This document shows positions 1 through 8,197 of a stretch of 64,000 nucleotides of DNA, in pieces. The stretch is from Candidatus Rubrivivax defluviihabitans (GTDB lineage Bacteria; Pseudomonadota; Gammaproteobacteria; Burkholderiales; Burkholderiaceae_C). The notes below the pieces were generated by a model, which saw only the letters and a list, made by a program, of their open reading frames with translations, made no database searches and was not told where the DNA came from. Position numbers and translations under genes: made by a program. The first letter of the stretch is position 1. Each line of letters starts with the position of its first letter. Location: NCBI GenBank assembly GCA_016709385.1, contig JADJMW010000011.1, forward strand, positions 62,001 to 126,000, in the 5' to 3' direction.

Positions 1-864
1 CGGCTGCAACAGATCGTGCGCCGCACGCGCGGTTGCCTGGCCTGGGGCGGCACCGCCGACCTTTCGCCGGCCGACGACATCCTGATCTCGGTGGAGCGGC
101 CGCTGGCCATCGACTCGCCGGGGCAGATGGTGGCCTCGATCCTTTCGAAGAAGATCGCCGCCGGCTCGACGCACCTGGTGCTGGACATCCCCGTGGGGCC
201 CAGCGCCAAGGTGCGCAGCATGCCCGAGGCGCAGCGGCTGAAGAAGCTGTTCGAATACGTGGCCGCGCGGCTGGGCCTGCAGCTCGACGCCGTCATCACC
301 GACGGCCGCCAACCCGTCGGCCGCGGCATTGGCCCGGTGCTGGAGGCGCGCGACGTGATGAGGGTGCTGAACAACGATCCCGACGCGCCGCACGATCTGC
401 GCCAGAAGGCGCTGCGCCTGGCCGGCCGCGTGATCGAATTCGACCCCGACGTGCGCGGCGGCGACGGCTACCGCATCGCGCGCGACATCCTCGAGTCGGG
501 CCGTGCGCTGGCGCAGATGAACGCCATCATCGGTGCCCAGGGCCGGCGCACGCCGCCGCAACCCGGCGCCCTGGTGTTCGAGGTGCCGGCGCCGAAGGCG
601 GGCGTCGTCGTCGCCGTCGACAACCTGCGCCTGGCGCGCATCGCCCGACTGACCGGCGCGCCGCAGGTGGCCGGCGCCGGCGCCGACCTGTTCGTGCGGC
701 TGGGCGACACGGTGCGTGAAGGGCAGCCGCTGTACCGCTTGCATGCGCGCTTCGAAGCCGACCTGGATTTCGCGCGCCGCATGGCGCTGCAGGACAGCGC
801 CGTGGCCATCGGCTCACCGGGCGAGTTGCCGGCGGAATTCGTCGGCGGGCGAGATCTGTCTTGA
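1..864 (+). CDS. Thymidine/AMP phosphorylase-like protein, 5' end outside window
   Basis: The reading frame is open from base 1, so the N-terminus lies upstream; 287 C-terminal residues are visible. Short stretches such as AWGGTADLSPADD, DIPVGPSAKV and TDGRQPVGRGIGPVLEARDV match the pyrimidine-nucleoside phosphorylase family, more precisely the long (about 500-residue) thymidine/AMP phosphorylase-like branch. Such enzymes split a nucleoside or AMP with phosphate, giving a base and a ribose-1-phosphate or ribose-1,5-bisphosphate. The stop overlaps the TTG start of the PRPP-synthetase-like gene by 4 bp, so the two are probably translated together and work on the same pentose-phosphate pool. Substrate (AMP or thymidine) cannot be decided here. 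Confidence 0.85.
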   Translation, partial: RLQQIVRRTRGCLAWGGTADLSPADDILISVERPLAIDSPGQMVASILSKKIAAGSTHLVLDIPVGPSAKVRSMPEAQRLKKLFEYVAARLGLQLDAVITDGRQPVGRGIGPVLEARDVMRVLNNDPDAPHDLRQKALRLAGRVIEFDPDVRGGDGYRIARDILESGRALAQMNAIIGAQGRRTPPQPGALVFEVPAPKAGVVVAVDNLRLARIARLTGAPQVAGAGADLFVRLGDTVREGQPLYRLHARFEADLDFARRMALQDSAVAIGSPGELPAEFVGGRDLS

Positions 865-1748
865 GCCTGGTGCTGGCCTTCGACGACGAGACGCCGTTGG
901 CGCAGTCCCTGGCTGCGGCGGCGGGCTGGCGCTGCGAGCGGATCGACCGCCACCGCTTCCCCGACGGCGAGACGCGGCTGCGGCTGCCGCCGCGACTGCC
1001 CGCCCAGGTGGCCCTGCTGCGTGGCCTGCAGCAGCCCAACGAGAAGCTCGCCGAGCTGCTGCTGGCGGCCGCCGGCGCCCGTGAGCTCGGCGCCGAGAAG
1101 CTCACGCTGATCAGCCCTTACCTGGCGTATATGCGGCAGGACATCGCCTTCACGCCGGGCGAGGTGGTGAGCCAGCGCCATCTGGGCCGGCTGCTCGCGG
1201 CGTTTTTCGACGCCGTGGTCACGGTGGACCCGCACCTGCACCGCGTGGCGACGATGGACGAAGTGGTGCCCGGCCGCCGCGGCGTGGCCCTCACGGCGGC
1301 ACCGTTGCTCGGCGCCTGGATTGCGCGGCAGCTGCCCGGCGCGCTGCTGATCGGTCCCGACGAGGAGGCCGAGCAATGGGTGCGCGTGGCGGCCCAGGCC
1401 CATGGCCTGGACCACGCGGTGTGCCACAAGCAGCGTAACGGCGACCGCGATGTCGATGTCGCGTTGCCGGGCCTGCCGGTGGCCGGTCGTGCCGTGGTGC
1501 TGTTCGACGACGTCGCCAGCACCGGCCGCACGCTGGTGACGGCGGCGCGCGGTCTGCTGCAACAGGGTGCCGCCTCGGTGGACGTGGCGGTGACGCACGG
1601 CCTGTTCGTCGACGATGCCGTGGCGCAGATCCATGCCGCCGGCGTGCGTCACCTCTGGAGCACCGACTGCGTGCCGCACGCCAGCAACGTCGTTTCGGTG
1701 GTGCCGCTGCTGGCGCAGGCGCTGCGCGAACTGGCTGCGACGCAGTAG
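861..1748 (+). CDS. Ribose-phosphate pyrophosphokinase-like protein
   Basis: 295 residues, about the length of the short archaeal-type PRPP synthetases. The family makes PRPP from ribose-5-phosphate and ATP. Visible features are the N-terminal FPDGE motif, the PYLAYMRQDIAFTPGE segment with the following VDPHLH metal/ATP region, a K-x-R-x-GD flexible-loop signature, and the PRPP loop LFDDVASTGRT. A TTG start is chosen because it overlaps the stop of the upstream phosphorylase and no better start follows. The sequence diverges from the canonical bacterial Prs, so it is likely a second paralogue dedicated to the phosphorylase partner. That assignment is inference. Confidence 0.85.
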   Translation: MSLVLAFDDETPLAQSLAAAAGWRCERIDRHRFPDGETRLRLPPRLPAQVALLRGLQQPNEKLAELLLAAAGARELGAEKLTLISPYLAYMRQDIAFTPGEVVSQRHLGRLLAAFFDAVVTVDPHLHRVATMDEVVPGRRGVALTAAPLLGAWIARQLPGALLIGPDEEAEQWVRVAAQAHGLDHAVCHKQRNGDRDVDVALPGLPVAGRAVVLFDDVASTGRTLVTAARGLLQQGAASVDVAVTHGLFVDDAVAQIHAAGVRHLWSTDCVPHASNVVSVVPLLAQALRELAATQ

Positions 1749-1774
1749 CCTGCTGCGCACCGCTGCGGTTTTGC

Positions 1775-1800
1775 TCCCTCTCCCGCTTGCGGGAGAGGGA
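1775..1800. terminator. Perfect hairpin between convergent genes
   Basis: A 12-bp perfect inverted repeat (TCCCTCTCCCGC / GCGGGAGAGGGA) with a 2-nt centre fills the 53-bp gap between the PRPP-synthetase-like gene and the convergent radical SAM gene. There is no clear T-run. This CCCTCTCCCGC-type hairpin is, from general knowledge, a common dispersed intergenic element in Burkholderiales and Xanthomonads. Here it probably works as a bidirectional transcription end or mRNA-stabilising structure. Confidence 0.65.
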
Positions 1801-1801
1801 A

Positions 1802-3715
1802 TCAAGCCGAGGCCAGGGCGCGGGCGATGAACTGGCGCGGCACGGTCGTACGCGGAACGCGGCCGGCAAACCAGCTGCGCACGTCGGCATCGAGCCCGAT
1901 GCCGTGCATGTAGTTGTAGATCGCCTTCTTCAGCGCCACGCCCAGCAGGTCATGATCCACCCCCGTGGGGTCATGAAAGCCGACGTCGTTCTGCGCAAAG
2001 CTCACCGGCGGCAGGGGCAGCAGCGTGACGCCGAACTGTTCAGGCTGCCGGCCCACGGGCGAATGCACGGTGCAGGCGAAGCGGTGGAAGAAACCCGACT
2101 GGATGCAGCCTGCCGCGAAGAGCTGGCGCACGTACTCCAGCGCGTCCACCGTGTCCTGCACCGTCTGCGTCGGGAAGCCGTACATCAGGTAGGCATGCAC
2201 CAGGATGCCGGCGTCGGCGAAGGCCTTGGTCACGCGCGCCACCTGCTGCACCGACACGCCCTTCTGCATGAGCTTGAGCAGCCGGTCCGAGGCCACCTCG
2301 AGCCCGCCCGAGACGGCGATGCAGCCGCTGGCCGCGAGCTGCCGGCACAGCTCGGGGGTGAACGACTTCTCGAAGCGGATATTGCCCCACCAGCCGACGG
2401 CCACGCCGCGCCGCTGCAGTTCGGCCGCCAAGGCCTTCAGCGACTTCGGCGGCGCCGCTTCGTCGACGAAGTGAAAGCCCGTCTGCCCGGTCTCGGCCAC
2501 GATGGCCTCGATGCGGTCGACCAGCGTCTCGGCGGTGGCGGCGTCGTAACGCGAGATGTAGTCCAGGCTCACGTCGCAGAAGCTGCACTTCTTCCAGTAG
2601 CAGCCATGCGCCACCGTGAGCTTGTTCCAGCGCCCGTCGCTCCACAGTCGGTGCATGGGGTTGAGCATGTCCAGCAGCGACAGGTAGCGCGAAAGCGGCA
2701 GGCCGTCCCAGGTGGGCGTGCCGACATCGGCGAAAGGCACGTCGGCCTCGCCGATGTCGACGTAGCGCACGGCGCCGGCCTCGCGGATGAAGCTGCGCAC
2801 CAGCCGCGCCGCCGAGCGCTGGCCGCGCCAATGTTCCAGCAAGGCCAGCAGCGGGCGCTCGCCGGCGTCCAGCGTCACCGCGTCGAAGAAGTCGAAGACG
2901 CGCGGCTCGGCGAGCTGCCGCAGTTCGGTATTGACGAAGCCGCCGCCCAGCGCGATGCGTATCGCGGGCTGCTCCGCCTTCATCGCCTGCGCGATGCGGA
3001 GCGCTCCGTACACGGTGCCGGGGAAGGGCACCGAGATCAGCACCACGTCGGGCCGGTGGGTCTCGATCGCCTGCAGCGCCAGCGCCTGCAGCGTGCGGTC
3101 CACCAGCGTCGGCGGCGCCGCCAGCGCGGCGGCCAGCGGGTCGAAGCTGGGCTGGCTCATGGCCAGCGATTCGGCGTAGCGCACGAATTCGAAGCGCGGG
3201 TCCACCGCGTCGCGCAGCACGTCGGCGACATCGTTCAGGTACAGCGTGGCCAGGTGGCGCGCGCGGTCATGTGTGCCCAGGGCGCCGAAGGCCCAGGCCA
3301 GCGGGTCGCCGCCCTCGAGGTCGCCCGGATCCACGTAGACGTCCAGCGACTCGAAGCGCGGCCCTTCGGGCAGGAAGGCGCGAGTCGCGATGCGGTGCGC
3401 CAGCGTCGGGTCGCGGTCCTGCAGGAAGGCCAGCGTGGGGCCGATACTGCTGCGGTAGCGCTCGAAGGCGGCATCGAAGGCGTCCACGCGCGCCGTGCGC
3501 CGTTCCGCCGGCAGCGCGGCGATGCACTCGCGCACGGCCTGCAGCCCTGTCGGCGAGAACAGTTCCAGCACCAGCGCCAGCGCCAGGTCGACCTGTACCG
3601 CGTCGATGCCGCGCGAGCGCAGGAAGCCGGTGAGATACGCCGTGCTCGGGTACGGCGTATTCAGCTGCGTCATCGGCGCGATGACCGACAGCACGCGCTG
3701 GCGAGGGGCGATCAT
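1802..3715 (-). CDS. B12-binding-type radical SAM protein
   Basis: 637 residues. The N-terminal half resembles a cobalamin-binding domain (PDVVLISVPFPG and a glycine-rich ALGGGF). The central part is a radical SAM domain with the cluster motif GCYWKKCSFC, spaced C-x4-C-x2-C instead of the usual C-x3-C-x2-C. Later radical SAM features are visible (FVDEAAPP, a glycine-rich SGGLEVASDRLL, AYLMYGFP). It should bind a 4Fe-4S cluster and cleave SAM; the substrate is unknown. Start ATG at 3715. It reads in the same direction as gpmA upstream, 45 bp away. The cysteine spacing is treated as a separate finding. Confidence 0.85.
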   Translation of the reverse strand: MIAPRQRVLSVIAPMTQLNTPYPSTAYLTGFLRSRGIDAVQVDLALALVLELFSPTGLQAVRECIAALPAERRTARVDAFDAAFERYRSSIGPTLAFLQDRDPTLAHRIATRAFLPEGPRFESLDVYVDPGDLEGGDPLAWAFGALGTHDRARHLATLYLNDVADVLRDAVDPRFEFVRYAESLAMSQPSFDPLAAALAAPPTLVDRTLQALALQAIETHRPDVVLISVPFPGTVYGALRIAQAMKAEQPAIRIALGGGFVNTELRQLAEPRVFDFFDAVTLDAGERPLLALLEHWRGQRSAARLVRSFIREAGAVRYVDIGEADVPFADVGTPTWDGLPLSRYLSLLDMLNPMHRLWSDGRWNKLTVAHGCYWKKCSFCDVSLDYISRYDAATAETLVDRIEAIVAETGQTGFHFVDEAAPPKSLKALAAELQRRGVAVGWWGNIRFEKSFTPELCRQLAASGCIAVSGGLEVASDRLLKLMQKGVSVQQVARVTKAFADAGILVHAYLMYGFPTQTVQDTVDALEYVRQLFAAGCIQSGFFHRFACTVHSPVGRQPEQFGVTLLPLPPVSFAQNDVGFHDPTGVDHDLLGVALKKAIYNYMHGIGLDADVRSWFAGRVPRTTVPRQFIARALASA

Positions 3716-3720
3716 TGGCC

Positions 3721-3748
3721 CGGCGCCCGCAGGTTCGGCGCCCGCAGG
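3721..3748. repeat. Tandem 13-bp direct repeat
   Basis: CGGCGCCCGCAGG occurs twice, separated by 2 nt, in the short gap between gpmA and the radical SAM gene. The arms also contain the self-complementary GGCGCC. It lies just upstream of the radical SAM start codon. No function can be assigned. Confidence 0.7.
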
Positions 3749-3760
3749 GTGCGTCGCTTG

Positions 3761-4504
3761 TCAGGCTTTGCCTTGCGCCGCCACGGCGGCGGCCGCCTTG
3801 GCCGCGGCCTCGGCGTCGCCGAGGTAGTAGCTCCTGATCGGCTTCAGGTCGGCGTCGAGCTCGTAGACGAGCGGGATGCCGTTGGGGATATTCAGCCCCA
3901 CGATGTCCGCGTCGCTGATGCCGTCGAGGTACTTGACCATCGCGCGCATGCTGTTGCCGTGGGCGGCGATCAGCAGTCGCTGGCCGCCGCGGATGGCCGG
4001 CGCGATGCGCTCGTGCCAGCACGGCAGCACACGCTCCACGGTATCCTTCAGGCATTCGGTGAGAGGAACCTGCGCCGGCTCCAGCCGCGCGTAGCGGATG
4101 TCGCCGCGCTGGCCGCGCGGGTCGTCGGCGGTCAGCGCCGGCGGCGGCGTGTCGTAGCTGCGGCGCCAGATCAGCACCTGCTCGTCGCCGTACTTCTTGG
4201 CCGTGTCGGCCTTGTTCAGGCCCTGCAGTGCGCCGTAGTGGCGCTCGTTCAGCCGCCAGTCGTGCAGCACCGGCAGCCAGGTGCGGTCGAGTTCGTCCAG
4301 GCAGTGCCATAGCGTCCACACCGCGCGCTTGAGCACCGAGGTGTAGGCGACGTCGAAGTCGTAGCCGGCTTCCTTGAGCAAGCGGCCGGACTGCCGCGCC
4401 TGTTCGACGCCGGTGTCGGTGAGGGGAACGTCGGTCCAGCCGGTGAACTTGTTTTCCAGGTTCCAGGTGGACTCGCCGTGGCGGATGAGTACGAGCTTGT
4501 GCAT
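3761..4504 (-). CDS. gpmA: 2,3-bisphosphoglycerate-dependent phosphoglycerate mutase
   Basis: 247 residues, full family length. It interconverts 3- and 2-phosphoglycerate in glycolysis. The N-terminus LVLIRHGESTWN carries the phospho-accepting histidine. NKFTGWTDVPLT and the C-terminal AAHGNSMRAMVKYLDG motif with the second catalytic histidine follow. The frame stays open upstream of 4504, but similarity starts exactly at MHKLVLIRHG and a TATAGAAT element lies 7 nt upstream of that ATG, so 4504 is taken as start. The last twenty residues are alanine-rich and variable. Confidence 0.96.
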   Translation of the reverse strand: MHKLVLIRHGESTWNLENKFTGWTDVPLTDTGVEQARQSGRLLKEAGYDFDVAYTSVLKRAVWTLWHCLDELDRTWLPVLHDWRLNERHYGALQGLNKADTAKKYGDEQVLIWRRSYDTPPPALTADDPRGQRGDIRYARLEPAQVPLTECLKDTVERVLPCWHERIAPAIRGGQRLLIAAHGNSMRAMVKYLDGISDADIVGLNIPNGIPLVYELDADLKPIRSYYLGDAEAAAKAAAAVAAQGKA

Positions 4505-4511
4505 GACCCGG

Positions 4512-4519
4512 ATTCTATA
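4512..4519 (-). promoter_or_regulatory. Probable -10 box of gpmA, leaderless arrangement
   Basis: On the minus strand TATAGAAT precedes the gpmA ATG with only 7 nt between. A transcription start 6-7 nt beyond the -10 box would coincide with the start codon, suggesting a leaderless or nearly leaderless transcript. No good -35 hexamer is visible at 16-18 nt. Similar spacing occurs before other genes in this window. Confidence 0.45.
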
Positions 4520-4595
4520 ATTCGCGGTTTTGCAGGTCATCCGCGTTGATGCCCGCAACGTCAACTGCCACGAGATCTGCAGATTTGGGCCCGCC

Positions 4596-5006
4596 GTGAG
4601 CTTCTTCGTCGACAACTGGATCCTGTTCTTCATCGCCATCACCTCCGGCGCCATGCTGCTGTGGCCGCTGGTGGGCCGCGGCGGCGGGGCGCTGTCGGTG
4701 GGCACGGCCGAGGCGGTGCGGCTGATCAATCGCGAGAAAGGCGTCATCATCGACGTCAGCGAGCCGGCCGAATATGCCGCCGGCCACGCCGCTGGCGCGC
4801 GCAACGTGCCGCTGGGCAAGCTGGAAGGGGCCAAGGAACTGCCCAGCAACAAGACGCTGCCGCTGATCCTGATGTGCGCATCGGGTGCGCGCTCCAGCCG
4901 CGCCGCGGCGCAGTTGCGCAAGGCCGGACACGAGAAGGCCTTCTCGCTGGCCGGCGGCATCGGGGCCTGGCGCGAGGCCGGCTTCCCGGTCGACAAGTCG
5001 GCTTGA
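4596..5006 (+). CDS. Membrane-anchored rhodanese-like protein
   Basis: 136 residues from a GTG start at 4596, chosen because the hydrophobic segment begins directly there (about residues 5-25, WILFFIAITSGAMLLWP). A single rhodanese domain follows. The active-site loop is CASGARSSRAA, with catalytic Cys and following Arg, as in single-domain sulfurtransferases such as GlpE/YibN. It is predicted to be anchored to the inner membrane. It is divergent from gpmA and followed by an intrinsic terminator before grxC. In many proteobacteria a rhodanese of this type sits beside grxC and secB, as here. Confidence 0.9.
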   Translation: MSFFVDNWILFFIAITSGAMLLWPLVGRGGGALSVGTAEAVRLINREKGVIIDVSEPAEYAAGHAAGARNVPLGKLEGAKELPSNKTLPLILMCASGARSSRAAAQLRKAGHEKAFSLAGGIGAWREAGFPVDKSA

Positions 5007-5033
5007 CGTCCCTGCCGGCATGGGCTTGCAGGG

Positions 5034-5054
5034 CGCGGAACAATCCGCGTTTTT
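5034..5054 (+). terminator. Intrinsic terminator after the rhodanese gene
   Basis: A 6-bp GC stem (CGCGGA / TCCGCG) with loop ACAA is followed directly by five T. It ends 19 nt before the grxC ATG, so transcription from the rhodanese promoter is probably at least partly stopped here. A second small hairpin (CCCTGC / GCAGGG) lies just upstream at 5010-5033. Confidence 0.75.
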
Positions 5055-5073
5055 CCCGCTTCAGGATGAGTTC

Positions 5074-5331
5074 ATGACCCCGGTGAAGATGTACACCACG
5101 CAGGTTTGCCCGTTCTGCCTGCGCGCCAAGGCCTTGCTCAAGCAGCGCGGCGTGGAGGCCATCGAGGAGATCCGCATCGACCTCGACCCCGCCGAACGCG
5201 CGCGCATGATGGAACTCACCGGCCGGCGCACGGTGCCGCAGATCTTCATCGGCGAAACGCACGTGGGCGGCTGCGACGACCTCATCGCGCTGGACCAGCG
5301 CGGCGGCCTGCTGCCCCTGCTGGGGCGTTGA
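5074..5331 (+). CDS. grxC: Glutaredoxin 3
   Basis: 85 residues, full glutaredoxin length. The dithiol active site CPFC is at residues 12-15 after a beta strand (KMYTTQV). The TVPQIFIG cis-proline motif and the GGCDDL glutathione-binding end are both visible. It reduces disulfides with glutathione in the cytoplasm. ATG at 5074 follows the sequence AGGATGAGTTC. The neighbouring rhodanese and secB form the common proteobacterial rhodanese-grxC-secB-gpsA order. Confidence 0.96.
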   Translation: MTPVKMYTTQVCPFCLRAKALLKQRGVEAIEEIRIDLDPAERARMMELTGRRTVPQIFIGETHVGGCDDLIALDQRGGLLPLLGR

Positions 5332-5453
5332 TCACCATTCACCGGGCCGCGCCCGTGGTCCGTCATGAAGCCTCGGTGATAATGCGCGGTTGCGGTTGGC
5401 CGCCATCCGGCGGCAGGCTTTGACCCCACGGAAATCACACCGGAAACAACACC
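5332..5453 (+). promoter_or_regulatory. grxC-secB intergenic region with possible secB promoter
   Basis: 122 bp without a gene. A GATAAT hexamer at 5378-5383 could be a -10 box for secB, but no convincing -35 is seen. A short GCCGCC/GGCGGC hairpin follows near 5400. Assignment is weak. Confidence 0.3.
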
Positions 5454-5927
5454 ATGGCCGACGAGACCCCCGTTTTCCAGATCCAGCGCATGTACCTGAA
5501 GGACTTGTCGCTGGAGCAGCCCAATTCGCCGCAGATCCTGCTCGAGCAGGCGCAACCTCAGGTCGACATCAACCTGGGCATGGCCGCCGACACGGTGGCC
5601 GACGGCATCTTCGAGGTCACCGTCACCGCCACCGTCACGACCAAGGTCAAGGACAAGGTGCTGTTCCTGGTGGAAGCCAAGCAGGCCGGCATCTTCGAGA
5701 TCCGCCACGTGCCGCAGGAACAGATGCAGGGCATCATCAGCATCGTCTGCCCGCAGATGATCTATCCCTACCTGCGCGCCATCGTCTCCGACGTCTGTAC
5801 GCGCGCCGGCTTCCCGCCCATCCTGCTCACCGAAGTCAACTTCCAGGCCATGTTCGAAGCCCAGCAGCAGCAACAGGCGGCGGCGCAGGGCGGCAACGGC
5901 TCGGGCATCATCACCTCGGCCAACTGA
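5454..5927 (+). CDS. secB: Protein-export chaperone SecB
   Basis: 157 residues. SecB is a cytoplasmic tetrameric chaperone that keeps preproteins unfolded and delivers them to SecA. The N-terminus reads FQIQRMYLKDLSLEQPNSPQ and the core holds the typical LFLVEAKQAGIF and CPQMIYPYLR segments. The C-terminal tail is rich in Gln and Gly. ATG at 5454 after a weak purine stretch. It is followed 35 bp later by gpsA. Confidence 0.97.
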   Translation: MADETPVFQIQRMYLKDLSLEQPNSPQILLEQAQPQVDINLGMAADTVADGIFEVTVTATVTTKVKDKVLFLVEAKQAGIFEIRHVPQEQMQGIISIVCPQMIYPYLRAIVSDVCTRAGFPPILLTEVNFQAMFEAQQQQQAAAQGGNGSGIITSAN

Positions 5928-5962
5928 GTCTCCGGCGGCCGGCTGCTCAGGCTTCAGCCGCC

Positions 5963-6976
5963 ATGAAGATCGCCCTGCTCGGCGCCGGTGCCTGGGGCAC
6001 GGCGCTGGCCATCGCCGCCACGCCGCGCCACGAGGCGACGCTGTGGGCGCGCGACCCGGCGCAGGCCGCCGACATGGCGCGCGAGCGCCGCAACCGCCGC
6101 TACCTGCCCGAAGTGCCGTTGCCCGCCGGGCTGCGTGTCACGGCCGACCGCGACGAGGCGCTGGCCTTTGCCCGCGGCGGCCTGGCCGTGATCGCCACCC
6201 CGATGGCCGGCCTGCGCGGACAACTCTCGGCCTGGCCCGACGGGCAGGCGGCGCTGTGGTTGTGCAAGGGCTTCGAGGCCGGCAGCGGCGCGCTGGGCCA
6301 CGAGATCGCGCGCGAACGGCGCCCCGGTCTGCCCTGCGGCGTGCTCTCCGGCCCCAGCTTCGCGCTCGAGGTGGCGCGCGGCCAGCCGACGGCGTTGGTC
6401 GCGGCCAGCATCGACGCCGACCTCAGCGCCGCCGCGGTCGAAGCCTTCCACGGCGATGCGCTGCGCATCTACACGACCACCGACGTGATCGGCGTCGAGG
6501 TCGGAGGCGCGGTGAAGAACGTGCTGGCCATCGCCACCGGCATCGTCGACGGCATGCCCGAGGCGGGACTGAATGCGCGCGCCGCGCTCATCACGCGCGG
6601 CCTGGCCGAGATCACGCGGCTGGGGCTGGCGTTGGGCGCGCGCGCCGAAACCTTCATGGGCTTGTCGGGCCTGGGTGACCTGGTGCTCACCGCCACAGGC
6701 GAGCTTTCGCGCAATCGCCGCGTGGGGCTGTTGCTGGCGGCCGGCCAATCGTTGACGGATGCCTTGCAGTCGCTGGGACACGTGGCCGAGGGCGTGCTCA
6801 GCGCGCCCACCGTGTTGCGCCGTGCGCGCGCGCTGGGGGTCGAGATGCCCATCACCGAAGCGGTGGTCGAGGTGCTCGAAGGCCGCGTGGCCCCGGTGCA
6901 GGCCATGGTGCGGCTGATGACGCGCCAGGCGCGCGCCGAGGGCGTGGAAGACGCCGGAACGTCGAGCGGCGGCTAG
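5963..6976 (+). CDS. gpsA: NAD(P)-dependent glycerol-3-phosphate dehydrogenase
   Basis: 337 residues, full length. It reduces dihydroxyacetone phosphate to sn-glycerol-3-phosphate for phospholipid synthesis. The N-terminal Rossmann motif is GAGAWGTALA. CGVLSGPSFALEVA, then GGAVKNVLAIATG with the catalytic lysine, and LSGLGDLVLT complete the signature. ATG at 5963 is chosen because the Rossmann fold starts there. It ends 3 bp before the stop of the convergent trmL. Confidence 0.97.
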   Translation: MKIALLGAGAWGTALAIAATPRHEATLWARDPAQAADMARERRNRRYLPEVPLPAGLRVTADRDEALAFARGGLAVIATPMAGLRGQLSAWPDGQAALWLCKGFEAGSGALGHEIARERRPGLPCGVLSGPSFALEVARGQPTALVAASIDADLSAAAVEAFHGDALRIYTTTDVIGVEVGGAVKNVLAIATGIVDGMPEAGLNARAALITRGLAEITRLGLALGARAETFMGLSGLGDLVLTATGELSRNRRVGLLLAAGQSLTDALQSLGHVAEGVLSAPTVLRRARALGVEMPITEAVVEVLEGRVAPVQAMVRLMTRQARAEGVEDAGTSSGG

Positions 6977-6979
6977 CGG

Positions 6980-7450
6980 CTAGACCCCGCCCGCGTAGCC
7001 GTTCTGCCGCCAGGCCTCGAACACCGCCACGGCCACGGCGTTGCTCAGGTTCAGGCTGCGCTGGCCGGCGCGCATGGGCAGGCGAACGCGCTGCGGCGCC
7101 GGAAAGTGATTGCGCACCGCCGCAGGCAGGCCCGCCGTCTCGCTGCCGAAGACGAGCCAGTCGCCGGCCCGGTAAGGTACCTCGCCGAAGCGCCTTGAAC
7201 CGTGGGTCGTGAAGGCGAAGCAGCGCGTCGGGTCGGGGGCTTCGGCCTGCAGCAGCGCCTGCCACGACGCGTGCCGGCGCACATTCACGTACTCGTGGTA
7301 GTCCAGCCCGGCGCGCTGCAGCAAGCGGTCTTCCATGGCAAACCCGAGCGGCTCCACCAGGTGCAACGTGCAGCCGGTATTGGCGGCCAGGCGGATCACG
7401 TTGCCGGTATTGGGCGGGATCTCCGGCGCGACGAGGACGATGTGGAACAT
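6980..7450 (-). CDS. trmL: tRNA (cytidine/uridine-34-2'-O)-methyltransferase
   Basis: 156 residues, the usual length of the minimal SPOUT enzyme TrmL (YibK), which 2'-O-methylates the wobble base of some leucine tRNAs. Motifs IVLVAPEIPPNTGNVIRLAA near the N-terminus, LVFGSETAGLP, and RLPMRAGQRSLNLSNAVAV in the trefoil-knot SAM site are visible. The frame is open further upstream, but the ATG at 7450 begins exactly at the family N-terminus. Confidence 0.95.
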   Translation of the reverse strand: MFHIVLVAPEIPPNTGNVIRLAANTGCTLHLVEPLGFAMEDRLLQRAGLDYHEYVNVRRHASWQALLQAEAPDPTRCFAFTTHGSRRFGEVPYRAGDWLVFGSETAGLPAAVRNHFPAPQRVRLPMRAGQRSLNLSNAVAVAVFEAWRQNGYAGGV

Positions 7451-7493
7451 CGCTGACAGTATCGCCGCGCGGGGCCAGCCCGGGCGATGCGGA

Positions 7494-8189
7494 TCACCTG
7501 TCGGGCGTGCGCGCCACCACCCACACGTCCACCGCGGCCGCGCCGCCACGCAGCAGCGCCGCCGCAGCCTCGCGCGCGGTGGCACCGGTGGTCATGACGT
7601 CGTCGACCAGCGCCACGCGGTGGCCCTGCAGTTCGCCGCGGCGGCGCGGATCGGTCATGAAGGCGCTGCGCAGGTTGCGCTGGCGCTCGGCGCGGTTGAG
7701 GTCGGCCTGGTGAGCCTGGTCCGCCGGGCGCCACAGCAGGCCGGGGTCGGCGGACACGCCCAGCGACCGCCCCAGCCGGCGCGCCAGCTCCCAGGCCTGG
7801 TTGTAGCCGCGTTCGGACAGCCGCGCCGGCGCCAGCGGCACCGGCACCACCCAGCGCGGCAGGGGGACGGCGGCGGCACGAACCGCAACCTGCAGGCGTT
7901 CGGCCAGCACCGCCGCCAGCTCGGCGCGGCCGTGGAATTTGAAGTCCGAGATGAGTGCATCCCAGGGAAAGCCGTAGTCGACGGCGCACACCGTGTGTTC
8001 GAAGGGTGGCGGCTCGCGCAGGCAGGCGCCGCAGGCCGGCGCGGGCAGCCCCAGGCGCAGTCCGCAGCGGCCGCAGCGGGGTACGGCAGGCGCAAAACGC
8101 GCGACGCAGTCCGTGCACAGCGCGCCGTCGCTCCACTGCCGGCAGACCTCGCACTGGCTGCTCGGCATCGCGCCGGTGTGGAAAAGCAT
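7494..8189 (-). CDS. comF: ComF family protein (phosphoribosyltransferase fold)
   Basis: 231 residues. An N-terminal double zinc-ribbon-like region carries six or more cysteines (SQCEVC, CTDC, CGRCGL, CGACL). A PRTase domain follows, ending in the loop ALVDDVMTTGAT. ComF/GntX-type proteins are needed for DNA uptake in naturally competent bacteria; the biochemical role is not settled. Its start lies only 20 bp from the divergent methyltransferase gene, so the two share a compact promoter region. An internal ATG at 8168 is an alternative start. Confidence 0.9.
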   Translation of the reverse strand: MLFHTGAMPSSQCEVCRQWSDGALCTDCVARFAPAVPRCGRCGLRLGLPAPACGACLREPPPFEHTVCAVDYGFPWDALISDFKFHGRAELAAVLAERLQVAVRAAAVPLPRWVVPVPLAPARLSERGYNQAWELARRLGRSLGVSADPGLLWRPADQAHQADLNRAERQRNLRSAFMTDPRRRGELQGHRVALVDDVMTTGATAREAAAALLRGGAAAVDVWVVARTPDR

Positions 8190-8197
8190 CGGCTCAA

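Noticed and set aside
1787..4312. 841-codon plus-strand frame across the radical SAM and gpmA genes
   Set aside because: It runs antisense to two well-supported genes and shows only Arg/His/Gln/Gly-rich low-complexity sequence.
4505..4996. Upstream extension of gpmA to 411 residues
   Set aside because: It overlaps the divergent rhodanese gene; phosphoglycerate mutase similarity starts exactly at the ATG at 4504.
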